DNA of 64,000 nt from Streptomyces sp. DT2A-34 (GTDB lineage: Bacteria > Actinomycetota > Actinomycetes > Streptomycetales > Streptomycetaceae), in contig NZ_JASTWJ010000001.1 of NCBI RefSeq assembly GCF_030499515.1, positions 6,862,001 through 6,926,000 on the forward strand, given 5' to 3'. Shown here piece after piece: positions 21,936 through 31,466 of the stretch (positions are counted from its first letter, which is position 1; each line of letters starts with the position of its first letter). The position numbers and the translations under genes are program-made. The notes beneath the pieces are model-generated. The model ran no database searches. It was not told the DNA's origin and worked only from the letters and a program-made list of their open reading frames with translations.

Positions 21936-22456
21936 GTGCCCGACCTCGACGGCATCGAGGCGACCCGCGCGATCGCGGCGGACGAGGACCTGGCCGGGGT
22001 ACGGGTCCTGGTCCTCACCACCTACGACACCGACGAGAACATCGTGGACGCTCCCCCAGCGCTGAACGCCTGGGGGACCCCCACCGCGCCGGCGCCTCCG
22101 GATTCCTCGTCAAGGACACCCGCCCGGCCGAACTCCTCGACGCCATCCGCACGGTGGCGGCGGGCGAGTCCCTGCTGTCGCCGGGGCCGACGGCACGGCT
22201 GATCGAGCGGTTCCTGCGCAGCCCCTCCCCGCCCACGGCAGGCGGGCCGGAATGCCTGTCCGAACGCGAGCGTGAGGTGTTGACGCTGGTCGCGCGCGGG
22301 CTCAACAACACGGAAATCGCGGGGGCGTTGGGACTGAGCCCGCTGACGGCGAAGACCCACGTCAGCCGCATCATGGGGAAGCTGGGGGCGCGGGACCGGG
22401 CCCAGTTGGTCATCGTGGCGTACGAGTCGGGGATGGTGGCTCCGGGAAGTCTGTGA
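21936..22456 (+). pseudogene. NarL/LuxR-type response regulator, 5' truncated and interrupted
   Basis: After the TnpB junction the frame encodes the middle of a receiver domain: VPDLDGIEATRAIAADEDL, then VRVLVLTTYDTDENIVDA, including the conserved Thr region. A 33-base hairpin element then interrupts it. The rest is in another frame: GASGFLVKDTRPAELLDAI, then a complete LuxR HTH (CLSEREREVLTLVARGLNNT, AKTHVSRIMGKLG). The phosphoacceptor Asp region is missing, as is any sensor kinase. It cannot give a working two-component regulator, although an HTH-only product from a GTG at 22154 is possible. Confidence 0.85.
22051..22083. repeat. 33-bp hairpin element inserted in the receiver domain
   Basis: CTCCCCCA...TGGGGGACCCCCA forms a CCCCCA/TGGGGG stem around GCGCTGAACGCC. 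It sits between the codons for IVDA and the sequence that should continue with RAGASG. Its removal restores continuity of the receiver domain in principle. It looks like one of the short mobile palindromes found in Streptomyces. Confidence 0.65.
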
Positions 22457-22504
22457 CGGACAGGTCAATGCTGACACTCCGTCAAGGGAACTCGAGGGAA
22501 CTCG

Positions 22505-23707
22505 ATGACCATCCTGAGCCGCACACTCGGTTGTACCTTCCTAGTCACCGCAGTACTTCTGACCACCCCTCTCACCATGGCCGACAACGCCTCGGCGGAC
22601 ACCGGCTGCACGTCCTCCGTCCCGTACGTCTCGGGCGAGGGCGGCTACGACACCTACCGCATCCCGGCGACGATCACGACCCCGCGGGGCACGGTGCTGG
22701 CCTTCGCCGAGGGCCGGCACGACGGGGCGGGCGACACCGGTGACATCGATGTCGTCCTCAGACGTTCCCGCGACGGCGGCTGCACCTGGGGGCCGGTGAC
22801 GGTGGTCGCCGCCGGGGAGGGGGACACGCGGGGCAACGCGGCGCCGGTGGTGGACCCGCTCACCGGGGCGATCGTGCTGGTCACCTCCTACAACAGCGGT
22901 GATGTGACGGAGGCGCAGATCATGCGGGGCGAGGCGACGCCTGCGGAGAGCCGCCGGGTGTTCGTCCAGCGGAGCCTGGACGACGGGCGCCACTTCACGA
23001 CCCCGCGCGACATCACGACGCAGGTGAAGCCGGCGAACTGGCGCTGGTACGCGACGGGGCCGGGCCACGCGGTCGCGCTCCGGCGGGGTCCGCACGCGGG
23101 GCGGCTGGTGGTGCCGTCGAACCACTCGGTGGCCCCTGCGCCCGGGTCCGCCGACACCGGGCAGGAGCCGAAGTACTACGGCGCCCACGCCATCTACAGC
23201 GACGACGGTGGGCGCAGCTGGCGGATGGGGTTCGTGGACGACTCGTACGACGGCGTGAGCAACGCCAACGAGTCCGCGGCCGCCGAACTTCCCGACGGCA
23301 GGGTGTACTTCAACTCGCGCGACCAGCACGGTGCGAGCGTGGGGAACCGCCTCGACAGTCACTCGAGTGACGGGGCGGAGACCCTGGAGCGTCCGTACAC
23401 CGTCCAGGCGACGCTGAACGACGTTCCGGTGGTGGAGGGAAGTGTCCTCCAACTCCCTGGTTCGGGAGCCCCGTTGCTGTTCTCCGGCCCGTCCGTTCCG
23501 ACCGCCCGGCAGTCGATGGCCGTGTGGCGCAGTGGGGACGGAGGCGCGACCTTCACGAAGGCGCTGACGCTGTCTCGGCGGTGGGCGGCGTACTCGGATC
23601 TGGTGCGGCTGGGGCGGGGGACGGTCGGGATCCTGTACGAGACGGGGGAGACGGGGCCGTACGAGACGATCGAGTTCCGGCGGCTGCCGGTGGCTGACCT
23701 GACCTAG
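22505..23707 (+). CDS. Secreted exo-alpha-sialidase (GH33-type six-bladed propeller)
   Basis: 400 aa. A signal peptide (LGCTFLVTAVLLTTPLTMA) ends near residue 32. Early in the mature part is the YRIP motif carrying the sialidase Arg. Asp-box repeats mark the propeller blades: SRDGGCTW, SLDDGRHF, SDDGGRSW and SGDGGATF. A late YETGE segment carries the catalytic Glu/Tyr area. It would release terminal sialic acids from glycoconjugates outside the cell. It converges on the DHDPS/NanA-family lyase and peptide-type ABC transporter genes, suggesting joint use of the released sugar. Confidence 0.9.
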   Translation: MTILSRTLGCTFLVTAVLLTTPLTMADNASADTGCTSSVPYVSGEGGYDTYRIPATITTPRGTVLAFAEGRHDGAGDTGDIDVVLRRSRDGGCTWGPVTVVAAGEGDTRGNAAPVVDPLTGAIVLVTSYNSGDVTEAQIMRGEATPAESRRVFVQRSLDDGRHFTTPRDITTQVKPANWRWYATGPGHAVALRRGPHAGRLVVPSNHSVAPAPGSADTGQEPKYYGAHAIYSDDGGRSWRMGFVDDSYDGVSNANESAAAELPDGRVYFNSRDQHGASVGNRLDSHSSDGAETLERPYTVQATLNDVPVVEGSVLQLPGSGAPLLFSGPSVPTARQSMAVWRSGDGGATFTKALTLSRRWAAYSDLVRLGRGTVGILYETGETGPYETIEFRRLPVADLT

Positions 23708-23880
23708 TTCCTCGCCCCCGCCGCCCCTACCCGTCCCATCCCTGGGGGCTGCCGCCCCCAGACCCCCGCTTCGGCCCTGAACGGGCCTCGTCCTCAAACG
23801 CCGGACGGGCTGAAAGATCCAGCCCCTCCGGCGTTTGAGGAGCGGGGGTCCAGGGGGCAGAGCCCCCTGGCGGGGGCGAA
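23708..23880. repeat. Repeat family A, copy A2, with two strong hairpins between convergent genes
   Basis: Most of the gap between the sialidase and lyase stops is family-A sequence. Hairpins CTGGGGGC-TGCC-GCCCCCAG (23742-23761) and CCAGGGGGC-AGA-GCCCCCTGG (about 23850-23870) flank the TCAAACGCCGGA core and its mirror. The position between two convergent genes suits a bidirectional terminator. Confidence 0.8.
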
Positions 23881-23887
23881 GAACCCG

Positions 23888-24823
23888 CTACAGCAACCCG
23901 GCACCCGCCAAAAACTTCCCCACCCGCTCCACCTCCTCCGCCGACAACGGCACCTGAGGCTCCGCCGTCGCCGCGCAGTCGATGACCCCCCGCAGATGCA
24001 GCGCCGCCTTGAACGCGCCCAGTGCCGACGAGCTCCCGCCCATCCGCCCCGGATCCCCGACGGTCACCATGCCGAAGAGGCCGCACAGGCGTTCCTGCTC
24101 GACCCGGGCCCGCTCCCAGTCCCCGGCCCGGCACAGACGGTCGAGTTCGACGTAGCCGTGAGGATCGACGTTGGCCAGCCCCGGCACCGCCCCGTCCGCC
24201 CCGACCGCGAGGGCCGCGTCGATGATGAGCTCCGAGCCGGTCAGCACGCTGAAGCCGGTGACCTCGGGGCGGGTGCGGGCGCCGACCACGACCTCGCGGA
24301 ATCCGGCAAGGTCGCCGCTGGAGTCCTTCAGGCCGGCCAGCGTGCCCTCGGCGGCGAGGCCCAGGATCACGTCGGCGGGGAGTTTGGTGTGGACGGCGGA
24401 AGGAAGGTCGTAGGCGACGACCGGGACCGGGCACGCCGCCGCGATCAGGCGGTAGTGGCGGGCGATCTCGGCGGGGTGGGTGCGGGCGTAGAAGGGCGCC
24501 GTCGCCACCACCGCGTCCGCACCCGCTTCCGTGACCTCCCGGACGTGGTCCAACACCCTCGGCGTCGTCATGTCGATCACGCCCGCCAGCACGGGCAGCC
24601 GGCCCCCCACGTGCCCGGTCACCGCTTCCACCACCAGCCGCCGCTGCCGGTCCGTCAGATACGCCGCCTCCGACGTCGAACCGAGCACGAACAGGCCGTG
24701 CACCCCGCCCTCCACCAAGTGGTCGACCAGCCTGAGCAGTGACGGGACGTCCACCTCGCGGTCCGGTGTCAGGGGCGTGCAGACGGGCGGGACGACACCG
24801 GTGAGCGGGGTGGGGATGGTCAT
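23888..24823 (-). CDS. Dihydrodipicolinate synthase / N-acetylneuraminate lyase family protein
   Basis: 311 aa TIM barrel. The Schiff-base Lys lies in GTLAGLKDSSGDL and the catalytic Tyr in PVPVVAYDLPSAV. The N-terminal GSTSEAAYLTDRQR corresponds to the GTTGE carboxylate-binding motif of the family, with S-E replacing the usual G-E. These class I aldolases make or split pyruvate adducts. Beside a secreted sialidase and an importer, sialic-acid (NanA-like) cleavage is more likely than lysine biosynthesis, but other 2-keto-3-deoxy acids are possible. The ATG overlaps the stop of the ABC ATPase gene by one base (TGATG), so it is the last gene of the transporter operon. Confidence 0.82.
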   Translation of the reverse strand: MTIPTPLTGVVPPVCTPLTPDREVDVPSLLRLVDHLVEGGVHGLFVLGSTSEAAYLTDRQRRLVVEAVTGHVGGRLPVLAGVIDMTTPRVLDHVREVTEAGADAVVATAPFYARTHPAEIARHYRLIAAACPVPVVAYDLPSAVHTKLPADVILGLAAEGTLAGLKDSSGDLAGFREVVVGARTRPEVTGFSVLTGSELIIDAALAVGADGAVPGLANVDPHGYVELDRLCRAGDWERARVEQERLCGLFGMVTVGDPGRMGGSSSALGAFKAALHLRGVIDCAATAEPQVPLSAEEVERVGKFLAGAGLL

Positions 24824-25851
24824 CAAGGCTCCTTGGAAAGGTGACTTTGCCGTACGAGGTCGCGGGTGGCCTCGCCCTCCTCCACCGGATGGTGGCACCT
24901 GTAACGGTGCTCCGGGCTCGACGCGGCCGAGAAGTCCGGCATCACCTCGCCGCACACCCCGTCCGCCTTCCAGCACCGGGTCCGGAAGGGGCACCCGCTC
25001 GGCGGTCGCGTCGCCGACGGGACCGGGCCGACCAGCGGGATCGGGTCGATGGGGTCCAGCAGACCGGGCGTCGCGGAGAAGAGGGCGCGGGTGTACGGGT
25101 GCCGGGAGCCGTCGGTGACATCGGCCGCCGGGGACTCCTCGACGATCCGGCCCAGGTACATCGTGATCACGCGGTCACTCATCCGCCGTACCGTCTGGAT
25201 GTCGTGCGAGACGAAGACCAGGGCCAGGCCCAGCCGCTCCTTCAGGTCCAGGAGGAGGTTGAGGATCTGGGCGCGTACCGACACGTCCAGCGCGCTCGTC
25301 GGCTCGTCCGCCACCACCAGGTCGGGGTCCAGGGCCAACGCCCGGGCGATCGCCACGCGTTGGCGCTGACCGCCCGACAGCTGGCCGGGCAGGGCGTCGG
25401 TGAGGGCGCGCGGGAGGCCCACCAGGGACATCAACTCCCGTACCCGCTCCTCGCGCCCCGCCTTCGTCCCCCGGTCGTGCACGTCCAGCGGGTCCCGCAG
25501 GATCTGCCGGACCGTCAGCCGTCGATTCAGCGCCGTCGACGGGTCCTGGAAGATCATGCCCGTGCCCGCGCCGACCGTTGTCCTGCGCTCGGCCGGCGAC
25601 ATCGCCCACAGGTCCCGGCCCCGCAAGGCCACCGTTCCCGACGTCGGCCGCTGCACCCCCACCAGCACCTTCGCCAGCGTCGACTTGCCGCACCCCGACT
25701 CACCGACCACGCCCACCGTCTCGCCGGGCGCGATGACGAGGTCGGCGCCGGTCAGGGCGTACACCTTGTCCCGGGTGAACAGCCCGCCGCTGCGCGCCTT
25801 GTGCACGACGTGCGCGTCCGTCACCTCCACCAGAGCGTTCACCGGACTCAC
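24823..25851 (-). CDS. Oligopeptide-type ABC transporter ATP-binding protein (OppF/DppF-like)
   Basis: 342 aa from a GTG at 25851, inside the upstream stop (GTGA). Walker A is GESGCGKST, the signature [15 protein letters not shown], Walker B DLVVADEPTSALD, and the switch His is in FVSHD. The C-terminal oligo_HPY extension ends with a Cys-rich stretch (CPFRTRCWKADGVCG) typical of Opp/Dpp ATPases. It powers import as partner of the permease-ATPase fusion at 25848. Confidence 0.92.
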   Translation of the reverse strand: MSPVNALVEVTDAHVVHKARSGGLFTRDKVYALTGADLVIAPGETVGVVGESGCGKSTLAKVLVGVQRPTSGTVALRGRDLWAMSPAERRTTVGAGTGMIFQDPSTALNRRLTVRQILRDPLDVHDRGTKAGREERVRELMSLVGLPRALTDALPGQLSGGQRQRVAIARALALDPDLVVADEPTSALDVSVRAQILNLLLDLKERLGLALVFVSHDIQTVRRMSDRVITMYLGRIVEESPAADVTDGSRHPYTRALFSATPGLLDPIDPIPLVGPVPSATRPPSGCPFRTRCWKADGVCGEVMPDFSAASSPEHRYRCHHPVEEGEATRDLVRQSHLSKEP

Positions 25852-27836
25852 TGGACGACCCCGCTTTCTGAGCGATCCGTCGGCGCCAGGACGATCGCCG
25901 GGTGATGGCAGGCCGCCGTATGCGTCGCCGTCCCCACCAGATCCGGTGCCGTCGTCCGGCACACCTCGCTCGCGAGCGGGCACCGGTCCGCGAAACGGCA
26001 GCCCGCCGGGAAGTCCGCGGGGGACGGCACCACGCCCTTGATCTGCGTCATCCGCTCCTGCGCCGACTCCAGCGAGAGCACACTCCCGAGCAGGCCCCGC
26101 GTGTAGTGGTGCGCCGGTGCCTCCACCAGGTCGGCCGTCACGCCCGTCTCCACGATCTGGCCGCCGTACATCACTACGACCCGGTCGGTGACGTCCGCGA
26201 TCAGCGCGAGGTCGTGCGAGACCAGGATCAGGGCGAAGCCCAGCTCCTCCCGCAGCCTCAGCAGCAGCTCTATGACCTGTGCCTGCACGGTGACGTCCAG
26301 CGCGGTCGTCGGCTCGTCGGCGACGATCAGCTTCGGGTCGCGGGACAGGGCCATGGCGATCAGGACGCGCTGGCGCTGGCCGCCGGAGAGTTCGTGCGGG
26401 TAGCTGCGCAGGGTGCGGTCCGGGTCCAGGCCGACCATCGCCAGCAGGTCGTGGGGGCTACGGCGGCCTCCGCGGCGTACGACCTGCCTGAGCTGGGCGC
26501 GGATCGTCATCGCCGGGTTCAGGGACGACAGGGCGTCCTGGTAGATCATCGCCATCTCGTGGCCCAGGAGCCGTCGCCGTACGCGCATCGGTTCGCCCAG
26601 CAACTGCCGCTGGTTGAAACGGACATGGCCGCGGACTCGGGCACCCTTGGGCTCCAGGCCCATCACCGCGAGGGCGGTCAGCGACTTGCCGCAGCCCGAC
26701 TCGCCGACCAGCCCGAGCACCTCACCGGGCTGCACCTCGAAGCTGATGCCGTCGACGATGTCCACGCCGGCATGACGACCCTCGAAGCCGATCGCCAGGT
26801 TCTCCACCGCCAGTACCGGTTGCCGCCCCTGGGGCAGCGGCCGCGCCCGTGACCGCAGCCGTGCCGCCGCCTCCGTCAGCCCCGGCAGTTGCAGCACCTC
26901 GCCACTGCCCGGTTCCGGCGCCTCAAGTCGGTCGTCGTCGTCCCGTACGTCGACCTCGCGCGCCGACGGGGCCGCCCACGCGTCCGACACGCCCTCGGAG
27001 AGGATGTTCAGCGAGAGCACCGTCACCAGCATCAGCAGGCCGGGGAAGACGGTCGCCCACCAGCCGCCGGTCAGCACCATGTTCTTGCCGTCCGCGATGA
27101 CACTGCCCCAGGACGGGTCCGGCGGCCGCACGCCCGCGCCGATGAAGGACAGCGACGCCTCGAAGACGATCGCCTCCGCCACCTGGACCGTGCAGAACAC
27201 CAGCACCGGGGCGGCACAGTTGATCGCCACGTGCCTCAGCACGATGTGGGGCGTCCGTGCCCCGATCACCCGTTCCGCCGTCACGTAGTCCTCGCCGTAC
27301 TGGTCGAGGACGTTCGCCCGGACGACCCTCGCCACCGGCGGCGTGAACAGGAACGCGATCGCGCAGATCAGGACCGTGATTCCGCCGCCGAAGACCGCGA
27401 CGAGCACGGCGGCCAGCGCGATGCCCGGGAACGCCATCACCACGTCCAGGCAGCGCATCAGCGTCTCGTCGACCGCCTTGCGGGAGGTCGCCGCGACGGC
27501 CCCGATCAGGGCGCCGACGACGAGCGCGAGCCCGGTCGCGCCGAGCCCGATCGCCAGCGACCAGCGGGCGCCGTACATCAGCCGGCTGAGGATGTCCCGG
27601 CCGAGGCTGTCCTGGCCCATCCAGTGGCCGGCGGACGGGTGTCCGGTGCCGTCGATCGGTGGCTGCTGGTCGAGCGGGTCGTGGGGTGCGAGGACCGGGG
27701 CGAGCAGCGCCATCAGGACCACGACCGCGAGGAAGCAGACGGCGACCTTCGACAGCAACGGCAACCGGCGCCAGCCGCGCAGCCGGATACCGGGCCGGGA
27801 CAGTGCCTCGGCGAGGCGCTTGCGGTTGAACGTCAC
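25848..27836 (-). CDS. ABC permease-ATPase fusion (DppC-OppD type)
   Basis: 662 aa. Residues 1 to about 295 are a DppC-like permease with about six TM helices; the early periplasmic segment [20 protein letters not shown] and the EAA-like loop ([14 protein letters not shown]) are visible. A linker of about 40 residues follows. Residues about 340-640 are a full ATPase: [49 protein letters not shown], then oligo_HPY with [14 protein letters not shown]. Permease-ATPase fusions of this kind occur in actinobacterial peptide/nickel importers. The GTG start overlaps the DppB stop. Confidence 0.92.
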   Translation of the reverse strand: MTFNRKRLAEALSRPGIRLRGWRRLPLLSKVAVCFLAVVVLMALLAPVLAPHDPLDQQPPIDGTGHPSAGHWMGQDSLGRDILSRLMYGARWSLAIGLGATGLALVVGALIGAVAATSRKAVDETLMRCLDVVMAFPGIALAAVLVAVFGGGITVLICAIAFLFTPPVARVVRANVLDQYGEDYVTAERVIGARTPHIVLRHVAINCAAPVLVFCTVQVAEAIVFEASLSFIGAGVRPPDPSWGSVIADGKNMVLTGGWWATVFPGLLMLVTVLSLNILSEGVSDAWAAPSAREVDVRDDDDRLEAPEPGSGEVLQLPGLTEAAARLRSRARPLPQGRQPVLAVENLAIGFEGRHAGVDIVDGISFEVQPGEVLGLVGESGCGKSLTALAVMGLEPKGARVRGHVRFNQRQLLGEPMRVRRRLLGHEMAMIYQDALSSLNPAMTIRAQLRQVVRRGGRRSPHDLLAMVGLDPDRTLRSYPHELSGGQRQRVLIAMALSRDPKLIVADEPTTALDVTVQAQVIELLLRLREELGFALILVSHDLALIADVTDRVVVMYGGQIVETGVTADLVEAPAHHYTRGLLGSVLSLESAQERMTQIKGVVPSPADFPAGCRFADRCPLASEVCRTTAPDLVGTATHTAACHHPAIVLAPTDRSESGVVQ

Positions 27837-28792
27837 GTCGCCTCCCGCAGGCGCGGGTTGACCAGCAGATACAGGATGTCGATGACGAGGTTGACGACGA
27901 CGAAGCCGGTCGCCGTGGTGAGGACGACGCCCTGGACCACCGCCGGGTCACCGTTCTTCACCGCGTCGATCATCAGCTTCCCCATCCCCGGGAGGGAGAA
28001 GATCGTCTCGATGACGACCGCGCCGCCGAGGAGATATCCGACGCGCAGGCCGAGGACGGTCAGCGGGTTGATGAGCGCGTTCCGGAGCACGTTTCGGCCG
28101 ACGACCACCCGCGGCGGCAGGCCGCTGCCGATCGCTGTCCGGACGTAGTCCTTGTCCAGCTCCTCCACCACCGCCGTGCGCACGATCCGCGTCAGCTGCG
28201 CCGCCACCGGCAGCGACAGCGCGAAGGCGGGGAGGGTCATCGTCTTCAGCCAGCCGGTGAAGGAATCCGCCGGGTTGATGTAGCCGCCGGTCGGGAACCA
28301 GCCGAGGTCGACGGCGAGGTACTGGATCATCAGCAGCGCCAGCCAGAAGCCGGGCGCGGCCACACCCGTCAGAGACACGACCCGGATGATCTGGTCGGGC
28401 AGGCGGTCGCGGTAGATGGCCGCCGTCACGCCGCCGAGCAGCGACAGTACGACCGCGATGCCGAGGCCCAGGAAGGTGAGCTGGAGGGTGAGCGGCAGCG
28501 CGGTCATGACCTGGTCGACGACCGGCGCCCGGGTCAGGGCGCTGGTGCCCATGTCGCCGTGGAGCAGGTCGGCGATGAAGGCGACGTAGCGGACGGGGAG
28601 GGGATCGAGCAGGCCGTTCTCCTCGCGGAAGTCGTGCAGCTGCTGGGCGGTGGGGTTGGCGCCCTGGAAGAACGCGGACGCCGGGTCGACGTCCGAGAAC
28701 CGCATGACCAGGAACACGAACAGCACGATGCCGAGCATCAGCGGCACGAGCAGGGCGATACGACGGGCCAGGATCCTGACGACGGTGATCAC
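27833..28792 (-). CDS. ABC transporter permease, DppB type
   Basis: 319 aa with about six membrane helices. The N-terminus ILARRIALLVPLMLGIVLF and the EAA loop region DKDYVRTAIGSGLPPRVVVG are typical of DppB/OppB. The translation start is a GTG 19 bp downstream of the substrate-binding protein stop. It forms the membrane channel with the permease half of the fusion protein. Opp/Dpp-type systems import peptides, but related importers also carry sialic acid (SatABCD) or nickel. Confidence 0.9.
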   Translation of the reverse strand: MITVVRILARRIALLVPLMLGIVLFVFLVMRFSDVDPASAFFQGANPTAQQLHDFREENGLLDPLPVRYVAFIADLLHGDMGTSALTRAPVVDQVMTALPLTLQLTFLGLGIAVVLSLLGGVTAAIYRDRLPDQIIRVVSLTGVAAPGFWLALLMIQYLAVDLGWFPTGGYINPADSFTGWLKTMTLPAFALSLPVAAQLTRIVRTAVVEELDKDYVRTAIGSGLPPRVVVGRNVLRNALINPLTVLGLRVGYLLGGAVVIETIFSLPGMGKLMIDAVKNGDPAVVQGVVLTTATGFVVVNLVIDILYLLVNPRLREAT

Positions 28793-28811
28793 GGCCGGAC
28801 TCCCGTCGTGG

Positions 28812-30464
28812 CTAGGCCCACTTGGCCTGGAGGAGGTTGATGCCGGGATACGGCTGTGCCCTTATCCCGGTGAGCTGCTTCGGGTTCCAGGCCGTCATCA
28901 GCTCGTTGTGGACGACCGGGTAGAGCACGGCCTGTTCGGCGACGACGTCGATGTAGTCCTGGATCATCGTCTTCTTCTTCTCGGTGTCCGACTCCTGGGT
29001 CGCCCGGTCCATGTCCTTGAAGAGCGCCTTGGCGACGGAGTTGTCGGCCCACCGCGTGTACTGCATCCACAGGTTCTCGGGGCCGTAGTTGTAATGCATG
29101 ATCAGGTCGGCGTCGAGGCCGAACTGGTTGGGGTTCGAGGCGGCGGCGACCACCTGGTAGTCCTGCTTCTGGTCCATCTTGGTGAAGACGGCCGTCGTCT
29201 CCTGCGGGGAGAGGGTGGTCTTGACGCCGATCGCGTCCCAGGACGCCTTGATGGTCGGCAGACAGTCCACGATCCAGCTCACGTTGACGGCCAGGATCTC
29301 GATCTCCAGCCCGCTGACCCCGGCCTCCTTCAGCAGCGCCTTCGCCTTGTCGGGGTCGTGGTCGTAGACGGTCTTCGCGCGCCGGTAGCTGGGGTTGGCC
29401 TCGTTGAGGAAGGAGGACGAAGGCTGCCCGTGCCCCTTCAGTGCCACCTCGATCATCTTCTCGGTGTCGATGGCGTAGTGCAGCGCCTGACGGACGCGTA
29501 CGTCGTCGAAGGGCTTGTGCTGGGTGTTGAACATCAGGAAGAGGTTGTTCATCCCGGCGCCGCCCGCGACGGTCAGCCCGCCGCTCTCCAGCTGCTTGAT
29601 GTTGGCGTACGGGATGTTGTCCGCGATCTGCGCACCGGCGCTGGCACCCGAGATCCTGGCCACGCGCGGCGCCGCGTCCACGATCGTCAGCCAGTTCATC
29701 TTCTTGAAGGCGGGCTTGCGCGGGCCGTTGTAGTCGGCGAACGCCTCGAAGGTGGTGTTGGACTTCGGGTGGTGCGCGGTCTGCCGGTACGGCCCCGAGC
29801 CGATCGCCTTGCCCTTGATGGCGTCCTCCCAGGCGCCCGGCTGGGAGAACACGTGCTTCGGCATGATCTTGGCGAGGGTGAGCCGCGAAATCCCGTCGGG
29901 GAAGGGGAACTTGAGCACCAGCTCGACGTTCTGCGCGTCGATCTTCCGCACTTCCTTCAGCCAGCTCGCGAAGAACCCCTTGGCGAGGGTCTGCGTCTTC
30001 GGGTCGAGGATCCGGTCGAAGACGAAGACGACGTCGTCGGCCGTGACCGGCTTCCCGTCGTGGAACTTGGCGCCCGCGCGCAGCGTGAACTTCCAGGTCG
30101 TGGCGTTCGGGTCGGCCGGCACCTGGGTGGCGAGGGCGGCGTACGGCTCCCTTGAGATCGGGTCCGTGTCGAGGAGGCCCTCGTAGATGTGGTTGTTGGC
30201 GGCCATGCAGAAGGCGGACGCCGTCTGGGTGGGGTCCCAGCTGCCGTCGTTGCCGTAGCCGATGACCGCGGTGAGCGTCCGGTCCTGGCCGCCGCCCCCG
30301 CCGGTCTCGTTCGTGGACTGAGGCCCCGACGAACAGGCCGACAGCGACGCGGAGACGGCGGCGGCCGCGCCCAGCGCGCCGGTGTACTTCAGGAACGACC
30401 GGCGGTGCAGCGCCGGCACGTCGTGGGTCACGTCGTGGGTCACGTCGTGGGTCACGTCGCGCAC
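28812..30464 (-). CDS. ABC transporter substrate-binding lipoprotein (family 5, Tat-type)
   Basis: 550 aa. A twin-arginine motif (HRRSFLKYTG) precedes a hydrophobic stretch and a lipobox LSAC, so it should be exported folded by Tat and lipid-anchored. The family 5 SBP core includes FTLRAGAKFHDGKPVTADDV and VRQALHYAID. It delivers substrate to the DppB/fusion/OppF transporter encoded immediately downstream. The first 16 residues are an odd direct repeat, (DVTH)3 plus DV, from a 12-bp DNA repeat. An internal GTG in the repeat could be the true start, so the N-terminal end is uncertain. Confidence 0.9.
   Translation of the reverse strand: MRDVTHDVTHDVTHDVPALHRRSFLKYTGALGAAAAVSASLSACSSGPQSTNETGGGGGQDRTLTAVIGYGNDGSWDPTQTASAFCMAANNHIYEGLLDTDPISREPYAALATQVPADPNATTWKFTLRAGAKFHDGKPVTADDVVFVFDRILDPKTQTLAKGFFASWLKEVRKIDAQNVELVLKFPFPDGISRLTLAKIMPKHVFSQPGAWEDAIKGKAIGSGPYRQTAHHPKSNTTFEAFADYNGPRKPAFKKMNWLTIVDAAPRVARISGASAGAQIADNIPYANIKQLESGGLTVAGGAGMNNLFLMFNTQHKPFDDVRVRQALHYAIDTEKMIEVALKGHGQPSSSFLNEANPSYRRAKTVYDHDPDKAKALLKEAGVSGLEIEILAVNVSWIVDCLPTIKASWDAIGVKTTLSPQETTAVFTKMDQKQDYQVVAAASNPNQFGLDADLIMHYNYGPENLWMQYTRWADNSVAKALFKDMDRATQESDTEKKKTMIQDYIDVVAEQAVLYPVVHNELMTAWNPKQLTGIRAQPYPGINLLQAKWA
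30417..30459. repeat. 12-bp tandem repeat at the 5' end of the SBP gene
   Basis: The unit CACGTCGTGGGT is repeated three times, with a further partial copy, and encodes D-V-T-H on the minus strand. It sits at the translation start, ahead of the Tat signal. Copy number changes would stay in frame. Confidence 0.9.
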
Positions 30465-30738
30465 GGGTCCTCCAGCGGTGGGTGGTGTGCTCCGGCGATG
30501 GGGGCGATGGGGGCGAGGAGAAGCGAGGGAATGCGTGCCCCGGGTGAGGAGATACGACGTCCTACGTCCTCCCGGTCAGCGCGACCATAGGTGGGGTGGT
30601 GGGGGCGGTCAAGGGATCTCACACGAATGGCGCATCTGCCACAGGTCGGACCAATGGCGCTGTGAAATGGCGTGAGTTGATCCCCCGTCAGGGCGGCATT
30701 CCGCGGACATGGGATGTGGGACGTCCGGTGCGCGTACC

Positions 30739-31461
30739 ATGCGCCGCATGCCCGGGCAGCCCAGGAACAGTCGTACGTCCGAGGAGTCCAGGAACAGCCG
30801 GATCCAGCGTCAGGTCATGCAGTTGATCATCGACCGCAGGCTCCAGGCCGGCGCCCTCCTGCCCACCGAGGCCGAGCTCATGGACGACCTCGGCGTCAGC
30901 CGCAACTCCGTCCGCGAGGCGCTCAAGGCGCTCCAGGCTCTCGACATCGTGGAGATCCGGCACGGCTACGGGACGTATGTCGGCCAGGCGTCTTTGACGC
31001 CGCTGATCGACGGGTTGACCTTTCGTACGCTCGCCCGGCACGACCACGACGACTCGGGTGCGCTTGCGGAGATCCTTCAGGTGCGGGAGGTACTGGAGGA
31101 GGGGTTGATCCGGCGGGTGGCGGCGACGGTCACGGAGGCTGAGCTGGACCGGCTGGAAGCTGTCGTGTCCCGGATGGAGGTGGCGGGGCGGTCGGGGCGG
31201 GCCTTTCCCGAGCTGGACCGGGAGTTCCATGAGCTGCTGTACGCCTCGCTCGGCAACGACCTTGTGCCGCAGCTGCTGGCCGCGTTCTGGACGGTGTTCC
31301 GGCGGGTGTCCGGGGCTCGGGGGCGGCCGGACGACCCGTCTCCCGATCTCACCGCCCGCTGGCACCGGGACATCGTGACGGCCCTGCGGGCGCGGGATGT
31401 GGAGGGGGCGCAGCGGGCGATGACGGTTCACTTCCGTGGGATCGCCGCGAGGGTCGGCTGA
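30739..31461 (+). CDS. FadR-type GntR transcriptional regulator
   Basis: 240 aa from an ATG at 30739 (a second ATG lies 9 bp later). The N-terminal winged helix shows RIQRQVMQLIIDRRLQAG, LPTEAELMDDLGVSRNSVRE and IRHGYGTYVG. The C-terminal FCD domain (about 95-235) is all helical with metal-binding-type residues (EILQVREVLEEG, FHELLYASLGND, WHRDIVTALRARD). FCD regulators bind organic acids or sugar acids. It is divergent from the Tat-SBP gene across 274 bp and probably represses the transporter/lyase operon. Confidence 0.88.
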   Translation: MRRMPGQPRNSRTSEESRNSRIQRQVMQLIIDRRLQAGALLPTEAELMDDLGVSRNSVREALKALQALDIVEIRHGYGTYVGQASLTPLIDGLTFRTLARHDHDDSGALAEILQVREVLEEGLIRRVAATVTEAELDRLEAVVSRMEVAGRSGRAFPELDREFHELLYASLGNDLVPQLLAAFWTVFRRVSGARGRPDDPSPDLTARWHRDIVTALRARDVEGAQRAMTVHFRGIAARVG

Positions 31462-31466
31462 CGCGG

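Noticed and set aside
23888..24823. DapA (lysine biosynthesis)
   Set aside because: The protein has the family fold, but its place in a transporter operon beside a sialidase and its altered GTTGE motif make a catabolic lyase more likely.
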